Assembly: GCF_004124235.1 (NCBI RefSeq)
Contig: NZ_CP032487.1
Span: forward strand, 4,402,001 to 4,466,000
Length of the DNA stretch: 64,000 nucleotides
Direction: 5' to 3'
DNA from: Yersinia hibernica
Lineage (GTDB): Bacteria > Pseudomonadota > Gammaproteobacteria > Enterobacterales > Enterobacteriaceae
The notes under the pieces are model-generated. The model saw nothing but the letters and a program-made list of their open reading frames with translations. It ran no database searches and had not been told where the DNA came from. This document shows positions 9,642 to 18,295 of this stretch, in pieces. Position 1 is the stretch's first letter. Each line of letters starts with the position of its first letter. Both the position numbers and the translations under genes were made by a program.

Positions 9642-10217
9642 TTAATTTTTAAGGAAATTATCTAATAATTGATGGCCTTGCTCGCTAAGGATGCTCTCCG
9701 GATGGAACTGCACCCCCTCCAGCGGCAAGCTGCGATGGCGAATCCCCATAATCTCATCCATCACACCGTCCTGCTCCGTCCATGCCGTCAGCTCAAAGCA
9801 TTCAGGCAGTGAATCGGTGGCAATCACTAAAGAGTGATAACGCGTCACCGTCAGCGGCTGATTAAGTCCACGAAAAACCCCCTCACCCGTATGGCGAATA
9901 GCGGTTGTTTTACCGTGCATGACTTGCCGCGCCCGCACAATTCGCGCGCCAAAGGCCTGCCCTAGCGCCTGATGACCAAGACAGACGCCCAATATGGGTA
10001 ACTTACCGGCGAAATGGCGAATGGCAGCCACAGAGATACCGGCCTCATTCGGGGTACAGGGGCCGGGGGAAATGACCAAATGGGAGGGCGATAACCTTTC
10101 AATATCAGCCAGTTGTACTTCATCATTACGTTTAACCACCACCTCCGCCCCCAGTTCACAAAAATACTGATAGAGGTTGTAGGTGAATGAATCGTAATTA
10201 TCGATCAATAACAGCAT
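9642..10217 (-). CDS. pabA: Aminodeoxychorismate synthase glutaminase component PabA
   Basis: A 191-residue class I glutamine amidotransferase. It supplies ammonia to PabB to make 4-amino-4-deoxychorismate, the precursor of p-aminobenzoate and folate. The catalytic triad is visible: Cys79 in [12 protein letters not shown], and His172 and Glu174 in [18 protein letters not shown] at about 52-60 forms the oxyanion loop. TrpG is the nearest alternative, but the short single-domain form and the argD/ppiA neighbourhood fit PabA. It lies 21 bp downstream of yjgR on the same strand, in the place where E. coli has fic. Confidence 0.95.
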   Translation of the reverse strand: MLLLIDNYDSFTYNLYQYFCELGAEVVVKRNDEVQLADIERLSPSHLVISPGPCTPNEAGISVAAIRHFAGKLPILGVCLGHQALGQAFGARIVRARQVMHGKTTAIRHTGEGVFRGLNQPLTVTRYHSLVIATDSLPECFELTAWTEQDGVMDEIMGIRHRSLPLEGVQFHPESILSEQGHQLLDNFLKN

Positions 10218-10238
10218 TTCATATCCAAAAAAATCAGG

Positions 10239-11750
10239 TTAGCGCTTACGCCCACCGGTAATCGAGCCCAGAACCCCGCGCAAAATTTGTCGACCCAGGT
10301 CACGCGCCATACTTTTGGCCGCAGTCTGCACAATACCATCGCGTTTACCCCCACGCGGGCCGGTAGAACCAAAGAGCAAATCATTCAGCCCATCCATCAG
10401 TCCACCGCCATGGCTATTTGGCGGCTCTGGTGTTGCCGCCCCGCCTGCCGCCTCGTCCCCCAAGGTCGAGGAGCCGCCAGCAGATAATGTCTCATAGGCC
10501 GATTCTCGGTCGACCATCTCTTCGTAGCGGCCATACAGCGGCGAATGATTGATGGCGTGATTACGTGCCGCAGCATCCAACGCCCCCATTTTGGATTGCG
10601 GAGCAATCACCATGGCGCGCTCCACAATATTGGGCCGCCCTTTCTCATCAAGGAAAGAAATGAGTGCCTCACCCACTCCCAGCTCAGTAATCACTTGCTC
10701 AGCACTGAATGCCGGGTTCGCGCGCAGGGTTTGCGCGGCCGATTTAACCGCTTTTTGATCCCGTGGGGTAAAAGCGCGTAAAGCATGCTGCACCCGATTG
10801 CCCAGTTGGCCGAGGATCTTATCCGGAATATCTAACGGGTTTTGTGTCACAAAATAGATGCCAACCCCTTTTGAGCGAATCAGCCGCACCACTTGCTCAA
10901 CTTTATCCACCAGCGCGCTCGGCGCATCAGTAAACAGTAAATGGGCTTCATCAAAGAAGAAGACCAATTTCGGTTTATCAACATCGCCGACTTCCGGCAA
11001 TTGCTCGAAAAGTTCGGCCAACAACCACAGCAGGAAAATGGCATAGAGTTTGGGCTGATTAATCAGCCGATCCGCAGCCAGCAGGTTGATAATACCTTGC
11101 CCATTGCTGTCAATCCGCATCAAATCGTGAATATCCAGCATTGGTTCACCAAAGAATTGATTCGCTCCCTGCTCTTCCAAGGTCAGTAAACCGCGCTGGA
11201 TGGCCCCTACCGAGGCGGGCGTGATATTGCCGTATTGCGTGCGGAACTGCTTAGCATTGTCGCCGACATATTGCACAATGGCGCGCAAATCTTTCATGTC
11301 CAGCAACAGCAAATTGTTGTCGTCCGCAATTTTAAAGACCAATTGCAGCACACCACTTTGTACTTCATTGAGATCAAGTAAGCGCCCCAGCAGCAGTGGG
11401 CCAAGATCAGAAATAGTGGCTCGGATGGGGTGGCCTTTTTCAGCAAAAATATCCCAAGGGACAATGGGGCATGCTTGGGGCTGCCAGTCAGTGACCCCGA
11501 TCGCCGCCAACCTGGTTTGCAGCTTTTCGGATTCAACCCCCAGAGCACCAATCCCGGATAAATCGCCTTTGACATCAGCCAGAAATACCGGGACACCAAT
11601 GCGAGAAAATTGCTCGGCCATTTTTTGTAGTGTGACCGTTTTGCCCGTTCCGGTCGCGCCGGTAATTAAACCATGGCGGTTTGCCAGCGCCGATAAAATG
11701 ACTAAATCCTGTGCCGGCTGCGCCTTTGCGATAAGCAATGCTTCACTCAT
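10239..11750 (-). CDS. yjgR: HerA-type P-loop ATPase YjgR (DUF853)
   Basis: A 503-residue ATPase of the HerA/FtsK-like helicase group (DUF853). The Walker A loop is GATGTGKTV, near residue 31. The Walker B strand is [13 protein letters not shown], about residues 264-276. The sensor-like [22 protein letters not shown] follows, here noted only as a landmark. The C-terminal tail is low in complexity: it is Gly/Ser/Ala-rich (about 430-480) and then basic (GGRKR end). Function is unknown; a DNA-translocase role is inferred from the family. In E. coli yjgR lies elsewhere; here it stands between pabA and ppiA and may be cotranscribed with pabA (21-bp gap). The ATG at 11750 has a GGGGTAACTATCC leader. 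Confidence 0.9.
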   Translation of the reverse strand: MSEALLIAKAQPAQDLVILSALANRHGLITGATGTGKTVTLQKMAEQFSRIGVPVFLADVKGDLSGIGALGVESEKLQTRLAAIGVTDWQPQACPIVPWDIFAEKGHPIRATISDLGPLLLGRLLDLNEVQSGVLQLVFKIADDNNLLLLDMKDLRAIVQYVGDNAKQFRTQYGNITPASVGAIQRGLLTLEEQGANQFFGEPMLDIHDLMRIDSNGQGIINLLAADRLINQPKLYAIFLLWLLAELFEQLPEVGDVDKPKLVFFFDEAHLLFTDAPSALVDKVEQVVRLIRSKGVGIYFVTQNPLDIPDKILGQLGNRVQHALRAFTPRDQKAVKSAAQTLRANPAFSAEQVITELGVGEALISFLDEKGRPNIVERAMVIAPQSKMGALDAAARNHAINHSPLYGRYEEMVDRESAYETLSAGGSSTLGDEAAGGAATPEPPNSHGGGLMDGLNDLLFGSTGPRGGKRDGIVQTAAKSMARDLGRQILRGVLGSITGGRKR

Positions 11751-11835
11751 GGATAGTTACCCCAAGCAGAGTCAGATAATTGATTATAAGCAACCTATTG
11801 GAGCAGACGAGCTAATTTTTTGGCGGGGCTGAATA

Positions 11836-11961
11836 TTTATCCAATGCCATTGGCGTTGCAGGTAGGCCGCGGTGAACTTATCCCGATCAGCTGACTGAAG
11901 TCAGTAACTCGGGTCAGTGAGCGTAGCTAACACCCCTGCAACGTCAAGGACGAAAGGTAAT
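11836..11961. repeat. ERIC-type intergenic repeat (about 126 bp)
   Basis: A long imperfect palindrome with the ERIC layout. The left arm has GGCGTTGCAGG and the right arm CCTGCAACGTC. The core has CAGCTGACTGAAGTCAGTAA, then ACTCGGGTCAGTGAGCG, which matches the ERIC-2 primer region (AAGTAAGTGACTGGGGTGAGCG) with several changes. Its right end touches the ppiA stop codon (TAA at 11962-11964 on the minus strand). It would therefore be transcribed as the 3' end of ppiA mRNA and fold into a large stem. Length agrees with the 126-127 bp standard for this non-autonomous repeat. Confidence 0.88.
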
Positions 11962-12531
11962 TTAAGGTAATACTTTTGCGGACAGAATAGTAATCGGTTT
12001 AACTGGCACATTCTGATATGGGCCAACGTTTTCTGTCTGAACCTGGGAGATTTTTTCTACTACATCCATCCCCTTAACCACTTTACCGAACACCGCATAG
12101 CCAAAGTCACGCTGGCCGTGATCGAGGAAAGCATTGTCTGCCACATTGAGGAAGAATTGGCTGGTGGCACTGTCTTTATCTGCGGTGCGGGCCATAGAAA
12201 TGGTGCCGCGCAGGTTACGCAAGCCGTTATCCGCTTCATTCTTGATAGGTGTTTTCGCCGTTTTTTGTTTGAAATCAGCAGTAAAACCGCCGCCCTGAAT
12301 CATAAAACCAGGGATGACGCGGTGGAAGATAGTATTGTTGTAATAGCCGTTGTTGACATAATCAACGAAATTCTGTGTTGAAACCGGTGCCTTCTGGCTA
12401 TTGAGTTCCAACTCAATATTCCCAACCGACGTTGTTAACAACACATGAGGTTCACCGGCAGCTAAAGCCGCGGGCGCGACGGCGCTCAGGGAGCAAAGTG
12501 CGATGAAGGTCACTAAAGTACGTTTGAACAT
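11962..12531 (-). CDS. ppiA: Periplasmic peptidyl-prolyl cis-trans isomerase A (cyclophilin)
   Basis: A 189-residue cyclophilin exported to the periplasm, where it isomerises X-Pro bonds. The signal peptide is [20 protein letters not shown] plus AALA, with cleavage before GEPHV. Cyclophilin motifs are present: [16 protein letters not shown] (active-site Arg and Phe) and [15 protein letters not shown]. The ATG at 12531 gives a clean signal peptide with the leader AAAGGAACCGTTA; a longer reading upstream breaks it. The ERIC element begins directly after its stop. Confidence 0.96.
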   Translation of the reverse strand: MFKRTLVTFIALCSLSAVAPAALAAGEPHVLLTTSVGNIELELNSQKAPVSTQNFVDYVNNGYYNNTIFHRVIPGFMIQGGGFTADFKQKTAKTPIKNEADNGLRNLRGTISMARTADKDSATSQFFLNVADNAFLDHGQRDFGYAVFGKVVKGMDVVEKISQVQTENVGPYQNVPVKPITILSAKVLP

Positions 12532-12884
12532 TAACGGTTCCTTTCTGTAGGATGCGAACAACGCAAAAGCGCTTTGATTCTAGAGAGCTGACCCGCGCAA
12601 TGCCACCCATTTACGGTTATTTACGTAACAAAATGCGCATTTCGCTGAAAACTCGCGACGGCAGCAGTGAAACAGCACAATAGAGATTAATTAGCCAAAC
12701 TAAACCATCTACCAAATCTCAGGCAACAGTGAAATTCTGCAACCGGGATCACGTCCTGCCCATTTGCTTACTCTCAAACTACCATTCTTGTGAGCAGCAT
12801 CCCATTTTGTTTTTGGTTAATCGTTAGTCTTCCCCCTCAAATGAGAGCGCTCTCATTTCTAATTTACTCATTCGGAGGCCAAAG
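12532..12884. other. Divergent intergenic region ppiA / 6-phospho-beta-glucosidase
   Basis: This 353-bp region must contain the leftward ppiA promoter and the rightward glucosidase promoter. The only strong signal is the perfect 20-bp palindrome at 12839-12858. No additional ORF of note was found. Confidence 0.65.
12839..12858. promoter_or_regulatory. Perfect 20-bp palindromic operator, LacI-family type
   Basis: AAATGAGAGCGCTCTCATTT is perfectly self-complementary with the central GC typical of LacI/GalR-family operators. It ends 26 bp before the glucosidase ATG, so a bound repressor would block the promoter or early transcription. The LacI-type regulator encoded at 14282 is the obvious candidate ligand. 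Confidence 0.8.
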
Positions 12885-14198
12885 ATGAAAACCTTTAAAA
12901 TTGCCATTATTGGTGGCGGCAGTAGCTATACCCCTGAGCTAGTTGACGGATTAATTCAGCGTATTGAGCAGTTACCTGTCACTGAACTGGCACTGGCTGA
13001 TGTCGAGTTAGGCCGTCAAAAAGTGGAGATTATTGCCGCGCTAACCCGCAGAATGCTAGACCGCCATGGGTTGGAACAGGTGAAAGTTAGTGTTCATTTC
13101 TCACTGGACACCGCCATCGAGGGAGCCAGTTTTGTGCTGACACAATTCCGTGTCGGCCAGCTGCCGGCACGGGCGGCGGATGAGCGCTTGGGTCTGAAAT
13201 ATAACTTGCTCGGGCAGGAAACCACCGGCGTTGGTGGTTTTGCTAAAGCGCTGCGAACCATTCCAGTGATGCTGGATATTGCGGCTAAAGTTGAGAAGCT
13301 GGCGGCGGATGCTTGGATAATTAACTTTACCAACCCGGCAGGTATCGTCACCGAGGCCGTCACCCGCTATAGCAAAGCAAAAATTATTGGCCTGTGTAAT
13401 GTGCCAATCAGTATGCACCATATGATTGCAAAATTACTGGATGCGCCATCTGAAGATATCCAGCTGCGCTTTGCTGGGCTAAATCATATGGTGTGGGTGC
13501 ATGAGGTTCTACAGCAGGGTAAAAATGTCACCGCCGAGGTACTAAATATGTTGTGCGACGGTGCTTCCCTGACCATGAACAATATTAAGGAAGCACCATG
13601 GCCGCCGGAATTTCTGCGCGCAATGGGCGCAATTCCTTGCCCATATCATCGCTATTTTTACCAGACGCAAGATATGCTGGCGGAAGAAATGGCCGCTGCT
13701 GCTGAACGTGGTACCCGCGCAGAGCAGGTCATGCAGGTAGAAAAAGAGCTATTTGACCTGTACGCTGACCCCCATCTGGATAGCAAACCGGAGCAACTCA
13801 GTTTCCGGGGTGGATCATTTTATTCTGAAGTAGCACTGGAACTTATTCGTGCAATTCATAATAATTTAGGTACGCAACTAGTTGTGAATACCACCAACCG
13901 GGGGGCGATTCGCGGTTTATCTGATGGCTCAGTGGTAGAAACCAACTGTATTGTTGATGCGCAAGGCGCTCATCCACTCACTTTTGGCCCTTTACCGGTT
14001 TCAATGCATGGGCTCACCCAGCAGGTCAAAGCCTACGAGCGCCTCACGATTGAAGCCGCCGTGCATGGTGACCGACGCAGTGCTTTGTTGGCATTAGTGA
14101 CTAACCCACTGATTGGGAACGCCAGCATTGCCCAGCCACTACTGGAAGATGTGCTACAGGTAAATAAACTTTACTTGCCGCAGTTCGCAGATTTGTAA
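12885..14198 (+). CDS. 6-phospho-beta-glucosidase, glycoside hydrolase family 4 (LicH/CelF-like)
   Basis: A 437-residue GH4 enzyme that hydrolyses phosphorylated beta-glucosides using NAD and a divalent metal. The NAD-binding N-terminus is IAIIGGGSSYTPELVDGLIQ. The substrate/metal region has INFTNPAGIVTEAV and then GLCNVPISMHHM, whose Cys is a metal ligand. FAGLNHMVWVHEVL carries the second ligand, His. RGGSFYSEVALELI is near the C-terminus. It resembles Bacillus LicH more than E. coli ChbF (TQFRVGQLPAR, LKYNLLGQETTG). Length is normal (about 440). GGAGG lies before the ATG. No PTS transporter gene is adjacent, so its phosphorylated substrate must be imported by components encoded elsewhere. 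It is probably controlled through the palindrome at 12839. Confidence 0.92.
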   Translation: MKTFKIAIIGGGSSYTPELVDGLIQRIEQLPVTELALADVELGRQKVEIIAALTRRMLDRHGLEQVKVSVHFSLDTAIEGASFVLTQFRVGQLPARAADERLGLKYNLLGQETTGVGGFAKALRTIPVMLDIAAKVEKLAADAWIINFTNPAGIVTEAVTRYSKAKIIGLCNVPISMHHMIAKLLDAPSEDIQLRFAGLNHMVWVHEVLQQGKNVTAEVLNMLCDGASLTMNNIKEAPWPPEFLRAMGAIPCPYHRYFYQTQDMLAEEMAAAAERGTRAEQVMQVEKELFDLYADPHLDSKPEQLSFRGGSFYSEVALELIRAIHNNLGTQLVVNTTNRGAIRGLSDGSVVETNCIVDAQGAHPLTFGPLPVSMHGLTQQVKAYERLTIEAAVHGDRRSALLALVTNPLIGNASIAQPLLEDVLQVNKLYLPQFADL

Positions 14199-14225
14199 CA
14201 TTCATTCATTTTATACTCACAGTAA

Positions 14226-14257
14226 TTGAAGTTGCAGCTTCCCCCCTGCAGCTTCAA
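14226..14257. repeat. 12-bp-stem palindrome between the glucosidase and its regulator
   Basis: TTGAAGTTGCAG (14226-14237) pairs with CTGCAGCTTCAA (14246-14257) with one G-T pair around CTTCCCCC. It lacks a T tract but would form a stable hairpin in an mRNA spanning both genes. The arms closely resemble the ends of Yersinia ERIC elements and the palindrome at 4647-4683. Confidence 0.6.
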
Positions 14258-14281
14258 GTACTCAGGGGATTGGAGCATGCA

Positions 14282-15268
14282 ATGGTCACACTGGAAGACG
14301 TCGCGGTATTAGCCGGAGTTTCCCGCGCTACGGTATCCCGCGTGGTCAACGGTGATACCAATGTCAAAGCACAGACGCGCGAAAAAGTAGAACAAGCGGT
14401 GGCGGTATTGGGCTATACCCCAAACCCGGCCGCACGGGCACTGGCCTCCAGCCAAAGTCATACTCTGGGGCTAGTGACTACCTCCTATCGCGGGGGCTTT
14501 TTTGGTGCATTGATGGATTTTGTCCAAACTGAGGCGGAATCTCAGGGTAAGCAGCTGTTAGTCACCCAGGGGCGGGATAATGCAGATAAAGAATGGCAGG
14601 CAATTCAGCGCCTGTATAATTTGCGCTGCGACGGCCTCATCCTGCATGTCCGTTTTCTCAGTGATGAAAGGCTGCACCAGCTGGCGGCGGCAGGCCGCTC
14701 ATTCGTGTTATTGGATAGATTGGTTCCCGGCCTGGAGGCCCGCTGTGTCACTTTCGACCATCGTCGTGCCAGCCAAATGGCGACCCAAGTACTGATTGAT
14801 GCCGGCCATCGCCATATTGCGTGTATTAGTGGCTCAGCACAGCGCCATTCCAGCGGATTGCGCCGTCAGGGGTTTATCGATGCCATGCAATTAGCGGGGT
14901 TAGCGCCCGTCGCCTGTTTGGAAGGGGTTTACGACTTGGAGAGTGGCTATCAACGTGCGGATGAGATCCTCAATCGCCCGCAATTACCCACCGCTATTTA
15001 TTGTTGTAACGAAGAAATGGCCATTGGGGCCCTGCTGGCTATCAACAAGCACCGCTTGCAAGTGCCGCAGGATATTTCATTGCTGTGTTATGACAGTGGC
15101 GAACGCGCGCCTTTTGTCAGCCCGGCATTGAGCAGCTTGCATTTCCCGATTGTAGAAATGGCGCGCTATGCGACTCAATTATTGATTAACCCACTGATCC
15201 CCAACGCCAGTTTCCCCCCGGCGATTATCATGCGCGAGTCGGTGACGCCGCCTAAAAACAGCCATTAA
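14282..15268 (+). CDS. LacI-family transcriptional regulator
   Basis: A 328-residue repressor. The N-terminal helix-turn-helix and hinge are textbook LacI: VTLEDVAVLAGVSRATVSRV followed by VNGDTNVKAQTREKV and LGYTPNPAARALAS at about 40-55. The rest is a periplasmic-binding-protein-like sensor domain (SHTLGLVTTSY, DGLILHVRFLSDE, CCNEEMAIGALLA). The ATG at 14282 is preceded by GGAG with a 6-base gap; an in-frame TTG 12 bases upstream has no such site. It lies 83 bp downstream of the glucosidase gene in the same direction. It probably represses that gene by binding the palindrome at 12839 and releases on a beta-glucoside or its phosphate; effector and target are inferred. Confidence 0.92.
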   Translation: MVTLEDVAVLAGVSRATVSRVVNGDTNVKAQTREKVEQAVAVLGYTPNPAARALASSQSHTLGLVTTSYRGGFFGALMDFVQTEAESQGKQLLVTQGRDNADKEWQAIQRLYNLRCDGLILHVRFLSDERLHQLAAAGRSFVLLDRLVPGLEARCVTFDHRRASQMATQVLIDAGHRHIACISGSAQRHSSGLRRQGFIDAMQLAGLAPVACLEGVYDLESGYQRADEILNRPQLPTAIYCCNEEMAIGALLAINKHRLQVPQDISLLCYDSGERAPFVSPALSSLHFPIVEMARYATQLLINPLIPNASFPPAIIMRESVTPPKNSH

Positions 15269-15344
15269 AAGCGCAGTTGATACTCACAACAAAGGTGGCA
15301 AGCAAATGCCTGCCACACTTATCATTTCACTCGCAAATTGATGT

Positions 15345-17387
15345 TTAGAATGTCACATTCAGTTTTGCCCACAGAGTCCGGCCCGGCTCATTCAGCTGTG
15401 TATTGGCGGAGTAACCAAAACCGCTGTTACCGGCCATATTGAGGTGCTCGCTATATGCTTTATTCAGCAGATTATCGACACCGGTGCTGATTTTCACCTG
15501 CGGAGTCACCTTGTAGGCCACATTCGCCGACAACACGCCGAAGCCGGCACTGTCAGCGAAGTCTTTGCCCACCACATTCCCCTCATTCAGGGCAATCCGC
15601 TGCTGACTGCTGACCAGCCGCCATAATGCCGTGCTGCTCCAGTCACCGGCTTCAAAGGTCAACCCCAGCCGCGCTTCGAGCGGAGGAATTTGCGGCAATG
15701 GCCGATTATTGCTGGTATTTTCGCCCCATGAATAAGCCAGACTGGCATCCGCCTTCCAGTTATCATTGAAAGCATAGCCAGCCCCCATCTCACCGCCCAT
15801 GATAGTGGCGTTGATATTATCCGCCTGACTGATACGCAAATTGTTCGGGTTATATTTGAACAAGATGAAATCATTAACCCGCCCTAAATACGCCGACATC
15901 CAACCATTCAGTTGCTTACCATTATATTGCGCCCCAATATCAAGCTGGGTGGTTTTCTCACTTTTCACCCCCTCAAAAGCACTGCTGGAGCCAGTAGGGC
16001 CAAATTTTGGTGAGAATAGCTCCCAATAATCAGGAAAGCGCTCAGTATGGCCCAAGCCGGCATACCACATCACCGGTAACTCAGCCAGATTATGCTCAAA
16101 ACGCATGAAGCCGGCGGGGAGTGTCGCGGAGCGGGTTGGCTCATCAGCACGAACATAATTAGTGACCTGATGATGGTCGACACGGGCACCGGTAATCAAC
16201 TTATCTTGCTCGCTGGCGCGCCAAGTCAGTTCACTGAACAGCCCATAGTTGGCAAAACGGGCATTTTTACTCCAATCTCCTTGTTTATTCTTACGATGGG
16301 TATTTGTTTGCAGGTCAGTCCCCGCCTCCAGCTTGAAATCTTGCCACAACCAAGTGCCCATCACTCTGCCGCCCAAGGTGCGCCGGTCTAGGTTACTGCT
16401 CATTGCCATCATTGGCGGGGTGCGTAATGTGTGATTGTCCATAATATGATTGACATAGGTGTAATAGACTTTCGCTTCGATTTTATCCAGCACATCACCA
16501 ATATTGGTTTTTTCAAAGCGCCCGCCCCAACTCTCCCGCAGGAACTGAGAGCCGTCCATACCGCGCCCAGCATAGCGAGCTTCGCCGTCACCTTTGCCTG
16601 CCGTCAGTTCCAGCAGAGTATCTGCATCCGGCGTCCAGCCCAGTGCCATGTCGCCATTCCATTTATCCCATTGCGAGGGTACCCGCGCCCCATTGCCATC
16701 CTGATAATCGCCAGCCTGAGACTGATTCCCCATCATCCGCAAATAGCCTTGTGCATTGCCCAAGCTGACATCAACATTTTTATCCCAGCGGCCATTCGAG
16801 CCCACCAACAAACTGGCATTTCCTTTGATGCCCGCCGCGGTAAAGTGCGGGGGTTCGCGCTCAAACAAAATGGTACCGGCAGAGGCTCCCGCCCCCCACA
16901 GCACCGATTGTGGCCCTTTCACCAAGGTTAATAGGTCAAAACTCTCCGGCGAAATATATGAGGTCGGCGCATCCATCCGCGACCCGCAAGTGCCCAGAAT
17001 TTCTGCACCATCAGTCAGAATTTTCAGGCGCGAACCAAACATGCCACGAAATACCACGTCACCATTGGTGCCACCATTGCGGATTTGGGCGAAACCGGGG
17101 ATGGTTTTCAGATAGTCAGCACCATCACTGGCCGGCACTGGCTGGCGCGGTGCTTTTGGGGATGTGACGATAATGAGCGGTGAATGTAAGGGCGCCGTGA
17201 CGGTAATGACATCCGCATCATGGGTTTTTTTAGCTGCGCCAGCATCTGCTGCCTGATTTGTCACCGGATGATGAGTCACCCCATGCCGATGCTCCTCAGC
17301 CACCACATTTAAGGCCAATACCGATAAGGTCGAGGTTACTGCACAGGCTAATAATGTTTTTCTAAAGGTTTTATTCTTACCAGACAT
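15345..17387 (-). CDS. TonB-dependent copper receptor (OprC-like)
   Basis: A 680-residue outer-membrane TonB-dependent receptor. A signal peptide (about 1-30, ending NVVA) is followed by a His-rich mature start (EEHRHGVTHH). The TonB box is probably DVITVTAP at about 59-66. A plug domain follows, then a beta-barrel ending in the terminal Phe of LWAKLNVTF. Copper-specific residues are visible: CGSRM gives Cys134/Met138 and NHIMDN gives His314/Met316. These correspond, with one constant offset of nine, to the Cu site I recall for P. aeruginosa OprC (C143, M147, H323, M325). It lies 74 bp downstream of a DUF2946 gene on the same strand. It probably brings copper into the periplasm. Confidence 0.9.
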   Translation of the reverse strand: MSGKNKTFRKTLLACAVTSTLSVLALNVVAEEHRHGVTHHPVTNQAADAGAAKKTHDADVITVTAPLHSPLIIVTSPKAPRQPVPASDGADYLKTIPGFAQIRNGGTNGDVVFRGMFGSRLKILTDGAEILGTCGSRMDAPTSYISPESFDLLTLVKGPQSVLWGAGASAGTILFEREPPHFTAAGIKGNASLLVGSNGRWDKNVDVSLGNAQGYLRMMGNQSQAGDYQDGNGARVPSQWDKWNGDMALGWTPDADTLLELTAGKGDGEARYAGRGMDGSQFLRESWGGRFEKTNIGDVLDKIEAKVYYTYVNHIMDNHTLRTPPMMAMSSNLDRRTLGGRVMGTWLWQDFKLEAGTDLQTNTHRKNKQGDWSKNARFANYGLFSELTWRASEQDKLITGARVDHHQVTNYVRADEPTRSATLPAGFMRFEHNLAELPVMWYAGLGHTERFPDYWELFSPKFGPTGSSSAFEGVKSEKTTQLDIGAQYNGKQLNGWMSAYLGRVNDFILFKYNPNNLRISQADNINATIMGGEMGAGYAFNDNWKADASLAYSWGENTSNNRPLPQIPPLEARLGLTFEAGDWSSTALWRLVSSQQRIALNEGNVVGKDFADSAGFGVLSANVAYKVTPQVKISTGVDNLLNKAYSEHLNMAGNSGFGYSANTQLNEPGRTLWAKLNVTF

Positions 17388-17461
17388 AACTATTCCTAGG
17401 GTAATACAAAGCGATCCAGCGGGTATTTATCCACGCCAGAAAAGTGTTTTTTATTGAGTTA

Positions 17462-17884
17462 TCAGGAATAAAACAGTGGTAATGGCGGAGCGCGCGGGTG
17501 GCCTTCGGAATAAGTATCGTCAATGATTTTTGCATATATAAATATCGTGGGTGATATCTCAACCCGCGGTAATACGGAGTGCATATCGGCTTTAAAAGCC
17601 GTATTGAGCAATGGCAGATGGGTCAGTAAGACACAATATCCACAGGCGGCATGCTCCATCACCATGTCATGATGAACAGCAGGCTGCCCGTTATGAGCGG
17701 CCTGGACATCATGATGGGCCATATCCATGACATCGTCGGTCACCATCATCGAGAGGGTGCTTGGCGCGGAGGAAGGCACCAGTGAGGTGGATATCACAGG
17801 CGCGATGAAGAGCATTAGAATCGCGGCGATCCCCAGCCAGGCGCAATAGCACCGGCGACGATAAAGCATTTGACCTACTGGCAT
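17462..17884 (-). CDS. DUF2946-type small His/Met/Cys-rich protein
   Basis: A 140-residue protein with one N-terminal hydrophobic segment (about residues 13-34, CAWLGIAAILMLFIAPVIST) that can be a signal anchor. An exported stretch with many potential metal ligands follows: MMVTDDVMDMAHHDV, HHDMVMEHAACGYCVLL with a CxxC, and several Met and His pairs. This composition and its position immediately upstream of a copper receptor match DUF2946 proteins and suggest copper handling at the membrane, which is inferred. The start may be ATG 17884 or the ATG at Met6; no strong ribosome site decides. The C-terminal segment is proline-rich (PRAPPLPLFYS). Confidence 0.75.
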   Translation of the reverse strand: MPVGQMLYRRRCYCAWLGIAAILMLFIAPVISTSLVPSSAPSTLSMMVTDDVMDMAHHDVQAAHNGQPAVHHDMVMEHAACGYCVLLTHLPLLNTAFKADMHSVLPRVEISPTIFIYAKIIDDTYSEGHPRAPPLPLFYS

Positions 17885-18295
17885 CCGCCCATCCGCGCGA
17901 ATAATATTGCTACGCTAATCCCATGGCTCATGACGAGAGTTCCTTTATCTCAATAGCAAAAAAAATACGAGTGATAGTTTCCTATTTTATCAATAACTTT
18001 CATTGGCTGTGACTGGCCGAATGAGTGGGGAGGATCATATCTAAATCTGAGTTAAGCCGGCATTAAACCGCCTTAAATTAAGACTATTTCTCCTTTTTTC
18101 CGAGCTTAGATTTGTGATGCGTCACTATTATTTGCAATGACTCAGTTTTAATTGCATTTGAAATTGAATGTATATCACAAAAAATAGCCATGCCTGTGCT
18201 AGGATCCGCGGCCTCAGTTGTGAAACTGGTTTGAACACTTTTTATTAATGTTATTACTATTATTGTTTAAATATTATGCTGACACAGGCCCATCT
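17885..18295. other. Divergent intergenic region DUF2946 gene / tsgA
   Basis: This 411-bp AT-rich region must hold the leftward promoter of the copper genes and the rightward tsgA promoter. An interrupted dyad TGATA-N11-TATCA lies at 17972-17992, about 90 bp upstream of the leftward start, and could be an operator. No reliable Fur, Zur or CueR site was recognised and no other ORF of note is present. Confidence 0.5.

Noticed and set aside
11200..11832. 210-codon plus-strand open frame inside yjgR
   Set aside because: Antisense to the Walker A/B ATPase frame; Cys/Ser-rich composition is typical of a shadow.
16431..16931. 166-codon plus-strand open frame inside the copper receptor gene
   Set aside because: Antisense to a full-length TonB-dependent receptor with intact motifs; no supporting signals.
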